A stretch of DNA of 64,000 nucleotides from a bacterium Scap17 (GTDB taxonomy: Bacteria; Pseudomonadota; Gammaproteobacteria; Pseudomonadales; Halomonadaceae). The notes under the pieces were generated by a model. That model ran no database searches. It saw nothing but the letters and a program-made list of their open reading frames with translations, and was not told the origin of the DNA. The stretch spans positions 2,790,001 through 2,854,000 of the forward strand of contig VINJ01000001.1 of NCBI GenBank assembly GCA_013376735.1, given 5' to 3'. Each line of letters opens with the position of its first letter. Within the stretch, counting starts at the first letter, position 1. The translations under genes and the position numbers were made by a program. Positions 46,161-54,163 of this stretch are shown here, one piece after another.

Positions 46161-47054
46161 TCAGCGTGGATGAGCCCCTTGGGCTGCGACGCGCCGCAGG
46201 GTCTCCAATGGCGGCGGCTGACGCGGCAAGCCATGTGGCAAGGGTGGCCACAGCAGCCACAGGCGCAGCTGGTGAAGGTCTTCGCTGGAAGCACTATCCG
46301 GCCACAGCCATACCCGCTGGGTTTTCAGGGGCTGCTGGTCCGCGCCCTGCTGTCTCAAGCCCGGCTGACTCAACCCCGGCGGCCTCAAACCCTGGGCCCC
46401 CATCCCCGGTGGCCCAACACCCTGCGGCGAGATCTCGAGCCCGATCAGGCGCGGTGAGCACCATAGACAGCGCACATTGACGGGCTGCCAGCTGCGTGAG
46501 GCGCCATCGGCCCACCACCAGCAGAGCTGCATCTCCGGGTGACGACGGCGCGCATCTGAGACAGGCGGGGTGTCACTGGCTCCGGTCTCGGCTTCGCTTT
46601 CTGCTTCGGACTTGGCTTCAGCCTCGTGCTCCGGCACTGGCGCCTGGCCACCGCTGGCAAGCGTCGCATCGGCGCAGAGGCTGCCCCCCAGGGCCAGCCA
46701 GACTCGCGCCTCGGGGTCCTTGAGACGCCGCCGAGCCTGGCGCCACCACGCCACCAGCTCGCCAGCCTGCAACAGCCAGCCCAGCCCCATCACGGCCAGC
46801 AGCGCCATGATGCCATCTGGCAGCTGAGCGAGCCCCTCAAACGCACAATGCCCCGCCTCGAGAGGCAGGGCATTGCGAAGATATTGCCACTGACAGGTCC
46901 ACCAGGTACTGACAATGAACTGGCCAGTCGCCAGCTCGGCAAGCCAGACCCACAAGGCGAGACTCGCCGCCAACAGCCCGACACGCAGGCTGGCGTGGGT
47001 CGCGAACGCCTGCCTAGAGGCCCTTGAACTGATCGCGCTCGCCATTCTCGGCAT
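46161..47054 (-). CDS. YgfX/CptA-like inner membrane protein, expanded
   Basis: The protein is identified mainly by position, directly downstream of sdhE and overlapping it by about 40 bases, as ygfX is in E. coli. It has two hydrophobic segments near the N-terminus (LRVGLLAASLALWVWLAELA and IMALLAVMGLGWLLQAGELV) followed by a basic stretch, as in YgfX. At 297 residues it is about twice the usual length. The extra is an acidic segment (EHEAEAKSEAESEAETGAS) and a Gly/Pro/Gln-rich repeat (GPPGMGAQGLRPPGLSQPGL). An ATG at 47045 is an alternative start. YgfX has been reported to act with SdhE in E. coli, but its function is debated. Confidence 0.65.
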   Translation of the reverse strand: MPRMASAISSRASRQAFATHASLRVGLLAASLALWVWLAELATGQFIVSTWWTCQWQYLRNALPLEAGHCAFEGLAQLPDGIMALLAVMGLGWLLQAGELVAWWRQARRRLKDPEARVWLALGGSLCADATLASGGQAPVPEHEAEAKSEAESEAETGASDTPPVSDARRRHPEMQLCWWWADGASRSWQPVNVRCLWCSPRLIGLEISPQGVGPPGMGAQGLRPPGLSQPGLRQQGADQQPLKTQRVWLWPDSASSEDLHQLRLWLLWPPLPHGLPRQPPPLETLRRVAAQGAHPR

Positions 47055-47289
47055 TGGCGATCACCATGTTGATCAGGCGCTGGTATTCGGCATTACCGCA
47101 CGGGTCGCGCTTCATCAGCCACACGAAGAGATCCTGATCCTCTTCGGCCAGCAGCTGCACATAGAGCGCCTTGTCATCTTCGCTCAAGGCGTCGAAACGC
47201 TGCTCCAGAAACGGCAGCAGCAGCAGATCGAGCTCCCACATGCCGCGACGCGAATGCCAATGCAGCCGCTTGCGAATCACATCTTCCAT
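47014..47289 (-). CDS. sdhE: FAD assembly factor SdhE
   Basis: Small helical protein that promotes covalent FAD attachment to SdhA and FrdA. The 91 residues match the family. The conserved RGMWELDLLLLPF block contains the RGxxE motif, and LLAEEDQDLFVWLM with the C-terminal INMVIAN follow. The start at 47289 has an upstream GAGG; a longer TTG frame is rejected. The gene sits upstream of and overlaps the ygfX-like gene. The older name in E. coli is CptB/YgfY. Confidence 0.93.
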   Translation of the reverse strand: MEDVIRKRLHWHSRRGMWELDLLLLPFLEQRFDALSEDDKALYVQLLAEEDQDLFVWLMKRDPCGNAEYQRLINMVIANAENGERDQFKGL

Positions 47290-47419
47290 TGCCTGAACCT
47301 CAGTCGTCACATCAATGCGCGCAGTATACCCGAGGGGGGCGTCAGCGGCATCCGTTGACCCGTTGCTCGGGCAGGAATTGGCAATCCGTGCCGTGATCGG
47401 CAATGATGTCCCTAGTGCG

Positions 47420-47448
47420 TTGTTTTCTCAGGATTTGCCCATTATGCT
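47420..47448 (+). promoter_or_regulatory. Sigma-70 promoter of ihfB
   Basis: TTGTTT at 47420-47425, a 17-base spacer and TATGCT at 47443-47448, about 110 bases before the ihfB start. Confidence 0.5.
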
Positions 47449-47558
47449 GAGGAGATAACAATCACAAGGATGCGTGTGCCTGTCCGGTGACAAGAGGTCG
47501 CCCGGCTGACGCATCACGAACGCCTTTCACGAGAAAGGTGCAGGCATGGAGAGATCCG

Positions 47559-47855
47559 ATGACCAAGTCCGAGCTGATCGAACAGATAGCCATGCGACAG
47601 CCTGAGTTGTCGCTCAAGGATGTAGAGGCCGCGGTTCGCATCATCCTCGATGATGTGACAGACGCCCTAGCCCACGGCGGTCGCGTCGAGATTCGCGGTT
47701 TCGGCAGCTTCTCGCTGCACTACCGTGAGCCACGACTGGGGCGCAATCCCAAGACCGGCGAGCCTGTGGATCTGGATGGCAAGTTCGTCCCCCACTTCAA
47801 GCCCGGCAAGGAGCTGCGCGAGCAGGTCGATGCCAGTCGCGCCTTGGGGTATTGA
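47559..47855 (+). CDS. ihfB: Integration host factor beta subunit
   Basis: DNA-bending protein that pairs with IhfA, encoded at 53.8 kb. The 98 residues match the family: [19 protein letters not shown], the DNA-clamp start [28 protein letters not shown] with the intercalating Pro, and [14 protein letters not shown]. The ATG at 47559 has a GGAGAG site. rpsA, which often precedes ihfB in Gammaproteobacteria, is not upstream; sdhE is divergent instead. IHF also assists sigma-54 promoters by bending DNA between activator and polymerase. Confidence 0.95.
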   Translation: MTKSELIEQIAMRQPELSLKDVEAAVRIILDDVTDALAHGGRVEIRGFGSFSLHYREPRLGRNPKTGEPVDLDGKFVPHFKPGKELREQVDASRALGY

Positions 47856-48079
47856 CCACAGTGATGATGACGATGCGACTGACTGACAGCGCTGACCGTA
47901 GATGAATACCCGGCGTGACGGGGCTGGCGGGTTCAGTGCCGGCCGAAACCCGCTCAAGCCCTGATGCCAGAGACGACAGCCACCCACCTCACGGCGTCGC
48001 CGCCAAGACTCGCGCGATGGGCAGTGATACACTCGCTCCCAGATGATTCACGACTGCATTTCATGACAAGGAAACCGTT

Positions 48080-48385
48080 ATGCGTTGGCTAAAAGGTCTC
48101 GTTCTGGCCGTGATCCTGCTGATCGTCCTGCTGGTCGGTATTCTGTTTGCCGTTCACAACCAGCAAGCCGTGCCTCTCGACCTCATCTGGGTAGAGCTGC
48201 CTGCTGCGTCCCTTTCCATGTGGCTGCTGTTCTCGCTGGCCGTCGGCGTCGTGCTTGGCATGGTCGCGATGACCGGCATGTACCTGCGCCTGCGCACGCT
48301 GTTGACCCGTGCCCAGCGTCGCAACCAGCAGCAACGCAAGGAACTGGACCAACTGCGCATCCAGGAGATCAAGGAAGTGGCATAA
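48080..48385 (+). CDS. lapA: LPS assembly protein A domain protein LapA
   Basis: Small inner-membrane protein of 101 residues with two helices, GLVLAVILLIVLLVGILFAV and SMWLLFSLAVGVVLGMVAMT, then a charged coiled C-terminus. In E. coli LapA works with LapB to adjust LpxC turnover and LPS synthesis. HNQQAVPLDLIW between the helices is typical of the family. It ends exactly where lapB begins. Confidence 0.92.
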   Translation: MRWLKGLVLAVILLIVLLVGILFAVHNQQAVPLDLIWVELPAASLSMWLLFSLAVGVVLGMVAMTGMYLRLRTLLTRAQRRNQQQRKELDQLRIQEIKEVA

Positions 48386-49564
48386 ATGCCTGATCTGATA
48401 TTGCTGGGATTGCTGATGGCGGCCATCGCCATCGGATTCTGGCTGGGGCGGCGTGATCGTCGCCCCGATGAACAAGCACCGGCTCCTGCCACCCTGTCCC
48501 GCGACTACTTCGTCGGCCTCAATCATCTGCTCAACGAGCAGCCTGATCGTGCCATCGAAACCTTCGTTCAGGCCCTGGAAGTCAACAGCGACACCGTCGA
48601 TACCCACATCGCGCTGGGCAATCTCTATCGCAGTCGCGGCGAAGTCGATCGTGCCGTCAAGATTCACCAGAACCTGCTGGCCCGCCCTGCCCTGGATAGC
48701 GAACAGAGTGAGCGTGTCCAGCTGGAACTGGCCCGCGACTTCATGCGCAGCGGTGTCTATGACCGCGCCGAGAAACTGCTGGAAACCCTCCTCAAGCAAG
48801 CACAGCACGACAGTCATCGGCGTGCCGGCCGCCGCCTGTTGATCGACCTCCTCGAGCGGGAGCGCGAGTGGGAGGCCGCACTCGAAGTCGCTCACGCCAT
48901 TCTGCGTCAGGAAGGCGGCATCCGCCGCGCGGCGGCCCATTGGCACTGCGAACTGGCCGCGCTGGATATCGCCGAAGGCAGCCAGGCGATGGCCCGCAAG
49001 CGGCTAAAGCAGGCGCTTTCCACTGACGAGAAATGCGTACGCGCCAACTGGATGCTGGCCGAGATCGAATTCGATCATGCCAACTACAAACAGTGCATCC
49101 GCCTGCTGCAGCGCATTCCACGTCAGGACACCGGCTTCACCCCCATCATCCTCGAGCCACTGGGCAACGCCTTTCGCATGCTGGATGACGAGAGCGGCCT
49201 GGTGCGCCTGCTACATCAGGAAGTCGAGCGCGCGCCCTACACCACGACGGTCATCAGCCTTGCGCAATTGATCGAGCGCCGCGAGGGTGTTGAGGCCGCT
49301 GCCAGCTTCGCCAGCGAGCAGCTGCATCGTCACCCCAGCCTGCGTGGCGTCGACTACCTGCTCGATCTCTACCTGCTGGATGCCGACGAGCGCGAGACCG
49401 AGCGTTTCAATCTGCTCAAGCGCCATACCCAGCAGCTGATCCAGGCGCGTCCTCGCCATCGCTGTCATCGTTGCGGCTTCGAAGCCTCGATGCTGCTCTG
49501 GCAATGTCCGAAGTGCCGCCACTGGGGCACGGTCAAGCCGATCACCGGTCTGGAAGGCGAGTGA
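48386..49564 (+). CDS. lapB: LPS assembly protein LapB
   Basis: Inner-membrane TPR protein that presents LpxC to the FtsH protease and so limits lipid A synthesis. The 392 residues have one N-terminal helix (LILLGLLMAAIAIGFWLGRR), TPR repeats from about 40 to 350 (DYFVGLNHLLNEQPDRAIE is the first), and a rubredoxin-like metal site near the C-terminus (CHRC and CPKC). An AAGGAAG site lies in the end of lapA, and the start abuts the lapA stop. Confidence 0.95.
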   Translation: MPDLILLGLLMAAIAIGFWLGRRDRRPDEQAPAPATLSRDYFVGLNHLLNEQPDRAIETFVQALEVNSDTVDTHIALGNLYRSRGEVDRAVKIHQNLLARPALDSEQSERVQLELARDFMRSGVYDRAEKLLETLLKQAQHDSHRRAGRRLLIDLLEREREWEAALEVAHAILRQEGGIRRAAAHWHCELAALDIAEGSQAMARKRLKQALSTDEKCVRANWMLAEIEFDHANYKQCIRLLQRIPRQDTGFTPIILEPLGNAFRMLDDESGLVRLLHQEVERAPYTTTVISLAQLIERREGVEAAASFASEQLHRHPSLRGVDYLLDLYLLDADERETERFNLLKRHTQQLIQARPRHRCHRCGFEASMLLWQCPKCRHWGTVKPITGLEGE

Positions 49565-49616
49565 CGGCGCCAGCTGGCACACAGATACCAGCAGATAGCC
49601 CACAGACACCAGAACG

Positions 49617-49650
49617 AAAAGCCCCCTGCAGCATGCTGCAGGGGGCTTTT
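49617..49650 (+). terminator. Terminator of ihfB-lapAB
   Basis: A perfect 34-base palindrome with A and T runs, 50 bases after lapB. It can also serve the convergent minus-strand transporter gene. Confidence 0.88.
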
Positions 49651-49713
49651 TCATGCCGCTTTCATGGCTTCCGGGCTGGCGCTTTCGAGCTGACGCCATC
49701 GATCACATCAGCC

Positions 49714-51171
49714 CTATTCGGTGGCACGCTCGCGCAGGCGCGGCGAGAGCAGTTCGCCCACGAGACAGGCTGCCAGGATGACGGCCACGAAATACGGCCA
49801 GTCGCCGAATGACAGCTCTACGACACCCAGGGCATCGATGAAGATCGCCAGGATGCAGACCGGGCTGACATAGCGAATCATGAACAGCCACAGACGATAG
49901 CCGGCATCACTCAGATTCAGCTCATCACGCAGCATGCTGCTCTTGAAGACGAACCCGGCCAGCAGCGCCATGGCGATGCCACCGATCGGCATCATCCAGC
50001 GCGAGGTCAGGTAATCGAGCCAGTCGAAGAAGTGCTTGCCGGCCAGCGTCCAGTCCGCGCCGAGATTGAACGACAGCATCGCGAACATCGCCACCAGCCA
50101 CAGCACGCTGCCAGCCAGCCACGAGGCCTTGGTGCGGCTCATGTTGCGGCTCTCGCTCAGCCAGGCGACGGTCGCCTCGATCATCGAGATGGCGGAGGTC
50201 AGGGCGGCGATCGAGAGCATGGCGAAGAACAGCACCCCGAACAGCTGCCCGAAGGGCATCTGATTGAAGGCCACCGGCAGGCTCATGAAGATCAGCCCCG
50301 GCCCGGAGGACGGGTTCATGCCATTGGCGAAGATGATCGGAAAGATCGCCAGGCCCGCCATCAGTGCCACCAGGGTATCGGCGATCGCCACCGTGAAGGT
50401 GGTACGGGCGATGGAGGTGCCCGACGGCAGGTAGGAGCCGTAGGTGAGGATGGCGCCGGAGGCCAGTGACAGGGTAAAGAAGGCATGTCCCAGCGCGGCC
50501 AGCACCCCTTCGCTGCTCAAGCGCGTGACATCGAAATCGAACAGGAAGTGGAAGCCTGCCGAGAAGTTGCCCGAGGTCAGGGCGTAGCCGATCATGATCA
50601 GCAGCATGATCACCATGCCCGGCATCATCCAGCGCACACTCTTCTCGACGCCTTCCTGCACCCCGCGCCCGACGATCAGCATCGTCACCACCGTCACCAG
50701 CGTGGCCCAGCCGCCCAGTGCCCAGGGATTGGCGTTGCCGGCCTCGAAGATGGCACCCAGCTCCGCGACGCTGTGTCCGGACAGCGCACCACTGGCCATC
50801 TTCCACAGGTAGCTGAACGACCACCCCGCGACCACGACATAGAACGACAGGATCATGAAGCCGGCCAGCATCGCGATCCAACCGAAGACCTTCCACAACG
50901 GACTGGCCCCCGCTTCACGTGCCAGATTGGCAATCGCCTCGATGGGGCTGCCGCGCCCCCGCCGCCCGAAGGAAATCTCCGCCATCATCACGGGTACGCC
51001 CACGGCGAGAATGCAGGCCAGATACACCAGCACAAAGGCACCCCCGCCATACTCACCGGTGATATAGGGAAACTTCCAGATATTGCCCAGCCCTACTGCG
51101 GAACCGGTAGCTGCAAGGATGAAGCCCCAGCGACTGATCCAGAGATTCTTGGGTTGCTGTCTTGCCGTCAT
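49714..51171 (-). CDS. Sodium-dependent transporter of the NSS family
   Basis: LeuT-fold sodium symporter of 485 residues with about 12 helices. The N-terminal block WGFILAATGSAVGLGNIWKF with PYITGEYGGGAFVLVYLACI is the family signature, containing sodium-site residues. FFTLSLASGAILTYGSYLP and ALTSAISMIEATVAWLSE fit helices 6 and 8. The likely substrate is an amino acid or related amine, which cannot be assigned by sequence reading alone. It stands alone between the lapB terminator and a 420-base gap. Confidence 0.88.
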   Translation of the reverse strand: MTARQQPKNLWISRWGFILAATGSAVGLGNIWKFPYITGEYGGGAFVLVYLACILAVGVPVMMAEISFGRRGRGSPIEAIANLAREAGASPLWKVFGWIAMLAGFMILSFYVVVAGWSFSYLWKMASGALSGHSVAELGAIFEAGNANPWALGGWATLVTVVTMLIVGRGVQEGVEKSVRWMMPGMVIMLLIMIGYALTSGNFSAGFHFLFDFDVTRLSSEGVLAALGHAFFTLSLASGAILTYGSYLPSGTSIARTTFTVAIADTLVALMAGLAIFPIIFANGMNPSSGPGLIFMSLPVAFNQMPFGQLFGVLFFAMLSIAALTSAISMIEATVAWLSESRNMSRTKASWLAGSVLWLVAMFAMLSFNLGADWTLAGKHFFDWLDYLTSRWMMPIGGIAMALLAGFVFKSSMLRDELNLSDAGYRLWLFMIRYVSPVCILAIFIDALGVVELSFGDWPYFVAVILAACLVGELLSPRLRERATE

Positions 51172-51590
51172 GGAATACCTTACAAGTTATTGTTGTGAGC
51201 CAGTGGTGATCGACGCAACGCCTGGCCGTCTTGGGTGCTCACACAGTCCATTTTACTGATATGAAGCGTGTTCGTCCGCGATTCCCATCGAAAATCACCA
51301 CGATTCCCTCAGAATTCCTCTGCAAAAACGCCATCACCACACGACGGCAATCACTCTACATTAGATACTCCAAATTGGTAACATTTGAAACGATATTGGC
51401 CACCCAGGGCTGGCAAGCCCCCCCCCCTGAGAGGCACGACGCCGCAAAAGGACCCGACATCACCGCATCACTGGAGTAGGCTCATTCAAGAGACGCCGGC
51501 CTGAGAGCGCTGGGCCTGAGAGTGCCTGGCTAGAAAGCGTCTGGACAAAGAGCAGCTGACCTCACCTGGCAGCGCAGACAAGGAGTCGTC
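51172..51590. other. Gap between the NSS transporter and ktrA
   Basis: About 420 bases without a gene, with an AT-rich middle. It contains a run of ten C at 51418-51427 and a direct repeat of GGCCTGAGAG near 51500-51520. Both divergent promoters should lie here. No riboswitch was recognised. Confidence 0.45.
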
Positions 51591-52244
51591 ATGCATCGTC
51601 AATTCGCGGTTATCGGACTGGGCTATTTCGGCAGCACCGTCGCGCGGGAACTCAGGCGCCATGACCATGAAGTGCTCGGCGTGGACGCCGATGAGAAGCG
51701 TCTCAATGCCGTGGCAGACCTGCTCAATCAGGCGGTGATCGCCGACCCTACCGATGAACACGCCTTGCAGGAGCTGGGGCTGGAGCAGTACGACGCCGTC
51801 TTGATCGACCTAAGCGACTCGATGGAGCAGAGTCTGATCTGCGCACTGCTGGCCAAGGAGCTCGGCGCGAAGGAGCTATGGGTCAAGGCCACCTCGGATG
51901 CCCATCACAAGCTGCTCAGTCGTCTGGGTGTCGATCACATCGTGCATCCGGAATACGATCTCGGCGTACGCGTGGCGGAAAGCCTCGCCTACCATGCCAT
52001 GGTCGACTTCATCCATCTCGGCGATCACCAGTTCGTGGTCGAACTGGAGGTCAGCGCACGACTGGGCGATGACTGTCAGCGACTCGATCAGCTGCCCATC
52101 GATGGTGACATCAGCGTGATCGCGGTGCGCAAGGGCAGGACGCTCGATCGTCAACCCTCCGCCAGCACACGACTTTCTGCCGGTGACCACTTGGTGTTGA
52201 TCGGCGAGCTGAGCGCGCTGCGCAAGCTGGGGTCTCACCTGTGA
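51591..52244 (+). CDS. ktrA: Potassium uptake regulatory protein KtrA
   Basis: Cytoplasmic gating ring subunit of the KtrAB potassium system, 217 residues. The RCK-N Rossmann domain opens FAVIGLGYFGSTVARELRRH with an acidic ribose-binding Asp in VLGVDADEKR. ELWVKATSDAHHKLLSRLGV precedes the RCK-C domain (about 135-217). ATP/ADP binding to such rings gates the channel. The stop overlaps the ktrB GTG start. Confidence 0.92.
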   Translation: MHRQFAVIGLGYFGSTVARELRRHDHEVLGVDADEKRLNAVADLLNQAVIADPTDEHALQELGLEQYDAVLIDLSDSMEQSLICALLAKELGAKELWVKATSDAHHKLLSRLGVDHIVHPEYDLGVRVAESLAYHAMVDFIHLGDHQFVVELEVSARLGDDCQRLDQLPIDGDISVIAVRKGRTLDRQPSASTRLSAGDHLVLIGELSALRKLGSHL

Positions 52245-53635
52245 GGCAGCGCTATCGACGCTACCTCCGCCCACTGACCCGCAGCCCACGCGGCCCGATC
52301 ATCCACCTATCGCCGCCGGAAATCCTGTTGGGCGGCTTTCTGGGCCTCGGCATGCTCGGCGCCTGTCTGCTGAAACTGCCCGGCATGCATCAGGAAGGCT
52401 TGAGCTGGCTGTCGGCACTGTTCACCGCGACATCCGCCGTCACGGTCACCGGCCTCTCCGTCACTCCGCTCAGCGAGTTCACCCTCGCGGGCCAGATCAT
52501 CGTACTGATACTGATCCAGCTCGGAGGCCTGGGCTTCATGACCATTGCCGCCCTGTCGCTGGTGATGCTGGGCCAGCGCCTGCCGATGCATCAGACCAGC
52601 CTGCTGCGCGAGGCGCTCAATCGCAGCAGTTCACGCGAGATAGGCCGCCTGCTCAAGATCATCACCGCCTTTGCGCTGACGCTCGAGCTGGCAGGCGCTT
52701 CCTTGCTGGCGATGGACTGGGTGCCCGAGTACGGCTGGCAGGAGGGGCTCTGGCTGAGCCTCTTCCACTCGGTCTCGGCCTTCAACAATGCCGGCTTCAC
52801 CCTGTGGCCGGACAGCCTGATGCGCGAGGCGGCCAATCCCCTGACCAGCGGCGTGATCGGAGTCCTGTTCATGACCGGTGGCATCGGTTTCGCCGTCATC
52901 GGCGAGCTGCGTGAGCGGCGACGCGAACATGGCTGGCGCGTGCTGCTGCAACCCTCGCGCTTTTCGGTGCAGACACGCCTGGTGATCGAAGCCAGCGTAG
53001 CCCTCAATCTGCTTAGCCTGGTGGTGATATTGGCCCTCGAGTGGCGCAACCCCGGCACGCTGGGCGCCATGGCCAGTCATGGCGAACGCCTGCTCGCCGC
53101 CGCCTTCATGGCCATCACACCGCGCACCGCCGGTTTCAGCGTCATCGATACCGCCGAGATGACGCAAGCCTCGACCCTGTGGGCCATGGCGCTGATGTTC
53201 ATCGGCGGCGGCAGCGGCTCGACGGCCAGCGGCATCAAGCTGACCACCTTCGTGGTGCTGCTGCTGACCACCCGTGCCTTCCTGCGCCGCGAACCCTCTC
53301 CCACCCTGCATGGCCGCCGTATCGGCGATGACACCGTCTTCAAGGCGATCGCCGTGGCGCTGGCAGCGATGCTGCTGATCTTTGGCATGCTGTTCGGCCT
53401 GACCATCACCGACCCGGACCACGCCTTCCTGTCGCTGGCCTTCGAGACCGTCTCGGCCTTCGGCACCGTCGGCCTGAGCCACGGCCTGACGCCAGAGCTC
53501 TCGCCCGGTGGGCAATTGCTGATCATCGCGACCATGCTGCTGGGTCGCACCGGACCACTCGCCCTCGGCTACCTGCTGGCGACCCGCAGCCGCCCCGGCA
53601 TCCGCTATGCGCGTACCGAGCTCTTGATCGGCTGA
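52241..53635 (+). CDS. ktrB: Potassium channel/transporter subunit KtrB
   Basis: Membrane subunit of the sodium-dependent KtrAB system, 464 residues, of the Trk/Ktr/HKT superfamily. The four pore loops appear as FTATSAVTVTGLSV, FHSVSAFNNAGFTLW, MAITPRTAGFSVID and FETVSAFGTVGLSHGL, each with the selectivity Gly. The start is GTG at 52241, overlapping the ktrA stop (GTGA). In a halophile-like marine bacterium such a system supports osmotic adjustment, which is inference. Confidence 0.93.
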   Translation: MRQRYRRYLRPLTRSPRGPIIHLSPPEILLGGFLGLGMLGACLLKLPGMHQEGLSWLSALFTATSAVTVTGLSVTPLSEFTLAGQIIVLILIQLGGLGFMTIAALSLVMLGQRLPMHQTSLLREALNRSSSREIGRLLKIITAFALTLELAGASLLAMDWVPEYGWQEGLWLSLFHSVSAFNNAGFTLWPDSLMREAANPLTSGVIGVLFMTGGIGFAVIGELRERRREHGWRVLLQPSRFSVQTRLVIEASVALNLLSLVVILALEWRNPGTLGAMASHGERLLAAAFMAITPRTAGFSVIDTAEMTQASTLWAMALMFIGGGSGSTASGIKLTTFVVLLLTTRAFLRREPSPTLHGRRIGDDTVFKAIAVALAAMLLIFGMLFGLTITDPDHAFLSLAFETVSAFGTVGLSHGLTPELSPGGQLLIIATMLLGRTGPLALGYLLATRSRPGIRYARTELLIG

Positions 53636-53698
53636 TGTGCATGTGCACGGGCGATGGCGCACAGCTGATGGCACACCACAGACGACACCTCAGAACGA

Positions 53699-53730
53699 CG
53701 AAAGCCCCGACGCAGACGTCGGGGCTTTCG
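53699..53730. terminator. Terminator between ktrB and ihfA
   Basis: Perfect 14-base arms at 53699-53712 and 53717-53730 with a 4-base loop, between convergent genes. T runs are short. Confidence 0.8.
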
Positions 53731-53780
53731 TGAGCATGGTCACCCGCTCAGGGAGCGACGGGTGAGGTCAGGCAATGACC

Positions 53781-54137
53781 TCAGTGATCATCATCATGAT
53801 CATCGTGGTCATCATGCTCTTCAAGACGCTGATGTGCGTGCGTCTCGCCATCGTACTCATCCACTCGGGCCTTGAGCTTCTGACCTGGGCGGAATGTCAC
53901 CACGCGACGCGCGGAGATCGGAATCTCCTCGCCTGTCTTGGGATTGCGCCCCGGACGTTCGCGCTTGTCACGTAGATCGAAGTTGCCGAAACCGGACAGC
54001 TTCACCTGTTCATTTTCCCGCAGGCAACCGCGAATCTCGTCGAAGAACACCTCTACCATCGACTTGGCTTCGCGCTTGGACATGCCGAGTTCTGCGTGCA
54101 GATGCTCGGCAAGTTCCGCCTTGGTCAACGCTCCCAT
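53781..54137 (-). CDS. ihfA: Integration host factor alpha subunit with His/Asp-rich tail
   Basis: DNA-bending partner of IhfB. The core has [60 protein letters not shown] and KARVDEY. At 118 residues it is about 18 longer than usual. The extra C-terminus is dominated by His, Asp and Glu ([13 protein letters not shown]), a possible metal-binding tail. The start at 54137 has a GAGGGAG site. It is the last gene of the pheS-pheT-ihfA series, as in E. coli. Confidence 0.94.
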   Translation of the reverse strand: MGALTKAELAEHLHAELGMSKREAKSMVEVFFDEIRGCLRENEQVKLSGFGNFDLRDKRERPGRNPKTGEEIPISARRVVTFRPGQKLKARVDEYDGETHAHQRLEEHDDHDDHDDDH

Positions 54138-54163
54138 GTCCGCTCCCTCGTTCAAGTGGCGAC

